A DNA stretch of 64,000 nt from CAWJJM01 sp963843275 (GTDB lineage: Bacteria; Acidobacteriota; Thermoanaerobaculia; Multivoradales; JBCCEF01). Below are positions 61,826 through 64,000 of the stretch, piece after piece. Position numbers and translations under genes: made by a program. Where the stretch lies: the NCBI GenBank assembly GCA_963843275.1, contig CAWJJM010000012.1, positions 806,001 through 870,000 of the forward strand. The letters are read 5' to 3'. Every line of letters starts with the position of its first letter. Within the stretch, counting starts at the first letter, position 1. Below the pieces are notes generated by a model that made no database searches, was not told the origin of the DNA, and was given only the letters and a program-made list of their open reading frames with translations.

Positions 61826-63999
61826 CGCTCCGCGGGGCGCGCCACGGGGCTCGCCGCCGGGGCCAGGGGGCGCACCAGGCGCAGGGCCGGACGGATCTCG
61901 TAGTCCTCGAGGTAGCGGCGGTGGGCCGGGTCGTCCGGGAAGTGGTTGGGCGGCCCGTACGGGTACGCCGGCATGGCGTGGAAGGGCAGCGGGCCGACCG
62001 TCTGCGAGTGGGCGGTGTTGGCGTCGCCGTCCTTGGCCCAGCCGTCCACGAAGAGCAGGAAGTCGCGCCGCCAGCCGGGGCGCAGCGCCGGCAGCCCGGC
62101 GGCCGGGAAGCGCATCCTGACCTCGTCGCCCGACCCCATGACGACGAAGCGGTCGTCGACGGCGGCGAGGAGCTCCGCCACCGGCCCGTAGCGCGTGTAG
62201 AGGCCCGGGGTGGGGTTCCACATCGTGGTCGGGCGCACGTCGGCGTAGACGAAGCGCTCCGGCTGGAGGCGCCGCGGGTCCACCTCCACCCGGGAGAAGC
62301 CGCGGAACCCGAGGTCGGCGGCGGCGGGGTGCAGCGGGGTGACGACCGCCGGCGGCGCCGCCGTGTCCGGGCTCAGGTAGATCTCGTCCCAGTAGACGCA
62401 CAGGCTGGTGACGATGCGCAGGCGGCGCGTGCCGGGGGGCAGGCGCCCGGAGAGGTCGACGACGATCGTCTTGGGCTTGCCGGCGGGGAGACCCATGTCG
62501 TCGAGCACCCGCACCCAGCGGCCGGTCGCGTCCTCGGCCTCGAGGTAGGGCATCACCAGCGCGCCGCCGGGGCGCTGGGCGGTGGCGAGGAAGGTGCTGC
62601 CGTCCGCCCAGTCCACCCAGCCGTGGAGGACCAGCAGGGCGCGGCCGTCCGGGGCGGGGTCGGGACCGAAATCGAGGGTGAGGCTGTGCACGGCGGCGCG
62701 GCCGGCGAAGTCGCGGCGGAAGCCGTCCGGAGAGCTGCCGTCGGTGGCGAGCAGGCGCTCGCGCACGTCGCGGCCGGCGTCGTCGCGGGCCTCCCGCGGC
62801 CGCAGCCGGCGCTCGACCCCCCACAGTCGGAAGGCCGGGTAGGGCGGTCCCTTGAACTTCTCGTCGGTGAGCACCTCGAGGCGTGCGGGGTGGTCCACGG
62901 CCAGCAGCCGTACCTGGTCGAGGTAGCTGACCTCACGCAGCTCCTCCGTCATCCGCACCTCGTAGGCGCCGTCGCGGGCCGCGAGGCGCTCGCCCGGGAT
63001 CGCGACCAGCTCGTCGTGGTCGACGTCGAAGTAGGTCCCGTCGCCGGCGGCGGCCCCCAGCGGCGCGACGCCGAGGACGTCGCTGATGAAGGAGAAGCCC
63101 GAGCCGTCCCAGGTGAAGATCATCGGGCACGACCCCGACAGCCGTGGCGCCTCGACGAGGCTCGCCCGGTCCCCGGCCGGCCGGTGGGTCTCGTTCTGGA
63201 TCAGCCCGTTCGGCCAGGTGATCCGCACCACTTCGGCCTCGTCGGCGCCGGCCAGCCCGAAGACCAGCGGGACGCCGCGCCAGGTGCGCTTCTGGTAGCG
63301 GCCCGCGGCCTTGACCTCGACCTCCGCGCGCGGTGCCAGCTTCGGGTTCTTCACGCCGGTGAGCGAGACGGTGAGATGGCGGTAGGGCCCCGGAGTCCGG
63401 TTGGTGAGCAGCACCACGTCAGCCCCCGCGACCGCCGCCAGGTCGTCGCGGCCGTCGCCGTCGAAGTCGGCGGCGGCGAGGGCGGTGGGGCGGGGACCGC
63501 CGGCGAGCGCGGGCAGCGGGCCGGGGGTGGCGAAGCGGCCGGCGCCGCGGGCCGCCGACAGGGACGCCCCGGCCACCAGGTCGGGCGCCCCGCGGGAGCC
63601 GACGTCGAGGGCGGCGAGCGCCGCGGGGGCGCCGTCCGCAGGGGCCGGAAGCGGCGCGGCGGTGAAGCCCTCCCGGTGGTCGTTGCGCAGCAGGCGCGGT
63701 CCCGCCGGCGTGGCGACGGCGAGGTCGGTCCAGCCGTCGCCGTCGAGGTCGCGGGCCACCAGGTCGGTGGCGCCGGCCGGCACCGCCGGCAGCTCGCGCG
63801 CCTCGTAGCGGCCGCCCAGCAGGTCGCGGTAGAGGGTGCCGGGGCGGTCGGCGTAGGCCACCACCAGGTCCATCCCCTGGGTGTCGGCCACCAGGTCGAG
63901 GGCGGCGACGGCGGTGGGCCGCCCGGCGACCAGCGGCAGGGCCCCGGGGCGCACGGCGAAGGAACCGGCGCCCTGGTTGCGGACCACGGCCGGGCGGGG
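61822..63999 (-). CDS. CRTAC1-like FG-GAP protein, N-terminus beyond window
   Basis: 726 codons visible, starting outside the window. FG-GAP repeats (DLDGDGWTDLAV, DFDGDGRDDLAA) lead to an ASPIC-like domain (RAEVEVKAAGRYQKRT, VPLVFGLAGADEAEVVRITWPNG). A large C-terminal part (about 420 aa) begins SCPMIFTWDGSGFSFISDVLG, contains a YLDQVRLLAVDHP and an LWGVERRLRPREA segment, and is found with such proteins; its role is unknown. It overlaps the second paralog (ATGA), so both are co-translated. Confidence 0.85.
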   Translation of the reverse strand, partial: PRPAVVRNQGAGSFAVRPGALPLVAGRPTAVAALDLVADTQGMDLVVAYADRPGTLYRDLLGGRYEARELPAVPAGATDLVARDLDGDGWTDLAVATPAGPRLLRNDHREGFTAAPLPAPADGAPAALAALDVGSRGAPDLVAGASLSAARGAGRFATPGPLPALAGGPRPTALAAADFDGDGRDDLAAVAGADVVLLTNRTPGPYRHLTVSLTGVKNPKLAPRAEVEVKAAGRYQKRTWRGVPLVFGLAGADEAEVVRITWPNGLIQNETHRPAGDRASLVEAPRLSGSCPMIFTWDGSGFSFISDVLGVAPLGAAAGDGTYFDVDHDELVAIPGERLAARDGAYEVRMTEELREVSYLDQVRLLAVDHPARLEVLTDEKFKGPPYPAFRLWGVERRLRPREARDDAGRDVRERLLATDGSSPDGFRRDFAGRAAVHSLTLDFGPDPAPDGRALLVLHGWVDWADGSTFLATAQRPGGALVMPYLEAEDATGRWVRVLDDMGLPAGKPKTIVVDLSGRLPPGTRRLRIVTSLCVYWDEIYLSPDTAAPPAVVTPLHPAAADLGFRGFSRVEVDPRRLQPERFVYADVRPTTMWNPTPGLYTRYGPVAELLAAVDDRFVVMGSGDEVRMRFPAAGLPALRPGWRRDFLLFVDGWAKDGDANTAHSQTVGPLPFHAMPAYPYGPPNHFPDDPAHRRYLEDYEIRPALRLVRPLAPAASPVARPAER

Positions 64000-64000
64000 A

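Overview
The window comes from a very GC-rich bacterium (roughly three quarters G+C, strong G/C preference at third codon positions) with densely packed genes and many 4-nt GTGA/ATGA start-stop overlaps. The gene set (DUF2911 protein, secreted S9 peptidase, paired FG-GAP/CRTAC1-type proteins, a LamG protein whose C-terminal domain I associate with this group, a Tal-Pgi fusion, a selenocysteine-containing SelD) best fits Acidobacteriota, perhaps Thermoanaerobaculia. That placement is inference. I see no rRNA, tRNA, CRISPR array, phage or insertion sequence; this looks like ordinary chromosome.

Layout. 1-9.4 kb: end of a dimethylarginine dimethylaminohydrolase-like gene, DUF2911 protein, NUDIX hydrolase, S9 peptidase, lipoprotein, PAS-GGDEF cyclase and two convergent family-2 glycosyltransferases. 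9.5-18.5 kb: membrane-anchored molybdopterin oxidoreductase, YceI protein and MarR regulator sharing a palindromic operator, SDR-like protein, two-gene ABC exporter, S1/P1 nuclease and 5'-nucleotidase. 18.5-22.5 kb: cysK-cysE, then a selD that needs UGA read as selenocysteine, then rnhB. 22.5-32.3 kb: APC permease, cysteine hydrolase, SDR, membrane dipeptidase, cardiolipin synthase, FHA-GAF-adenylate cyclase, a heavily disrupted DHA2 MFS exporter, OsmC and a CusF-like lipoprotein. 32.4-39.5 kb: a glucose-6-phosphate operon (tal-pgi, gnd, zwf, pgl, glk) covering glucose phosphorylation, the oxidative pentose phosphate branch and its re-entry to glycolysis. 39.5-45.7 kb, minus strand: beta-barrel protein, Cys/His-rich secreted protein, two small proteins, universal stress protein, Lon-type protease. 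45.8-49.6 kb: N-formylglutamate amidohydrolase-like, QEGLA (DUF1704) metallopeptidase and ATP-grasp ligase in one tightly coupled operon. 49.7-64 kb: LamG protein, spermidine synthase-like membrane protein, beta-helix protein, dienelactone hydrolase, lepB, msrB, SEC-C protein, structured repeats, clpA-clpS and two CRTAC1-like proteins.

Several otherwise intact genes are split by single-nucleotide indels, several of them in or beside G or C runs (molybdopterin oxidoreductase, marR, ABC ATPase three times, 5'-nucleotidase, spermidine synthase-like gene, possibly the 4.9-kb lipoprotein). This looks more like residual long-read assembly error than decay. The MFS exporter at 29.8-31.4 kb is disrupted far more densely and may be a genuine pseudogene or a poorly covered stretch.

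Most interesting: (1) selD with an in-frame UGA and a 6-bp SECIS-like hairpin just downstream; (2) two adjacent 133-bp palindromic elements at 57.0-57.3 kb whose differences are largely compensatory, implying selection on a folded structure; (3) the amidohydrolase / QEGLA carboxypeptidase-like / ATP-grasp operon, formally reminiscent of the eukaryotic tubulin tyrosination-detyrosination enzyme pair; (4) a shared 16-bp MarR operator over two -10 boxes.
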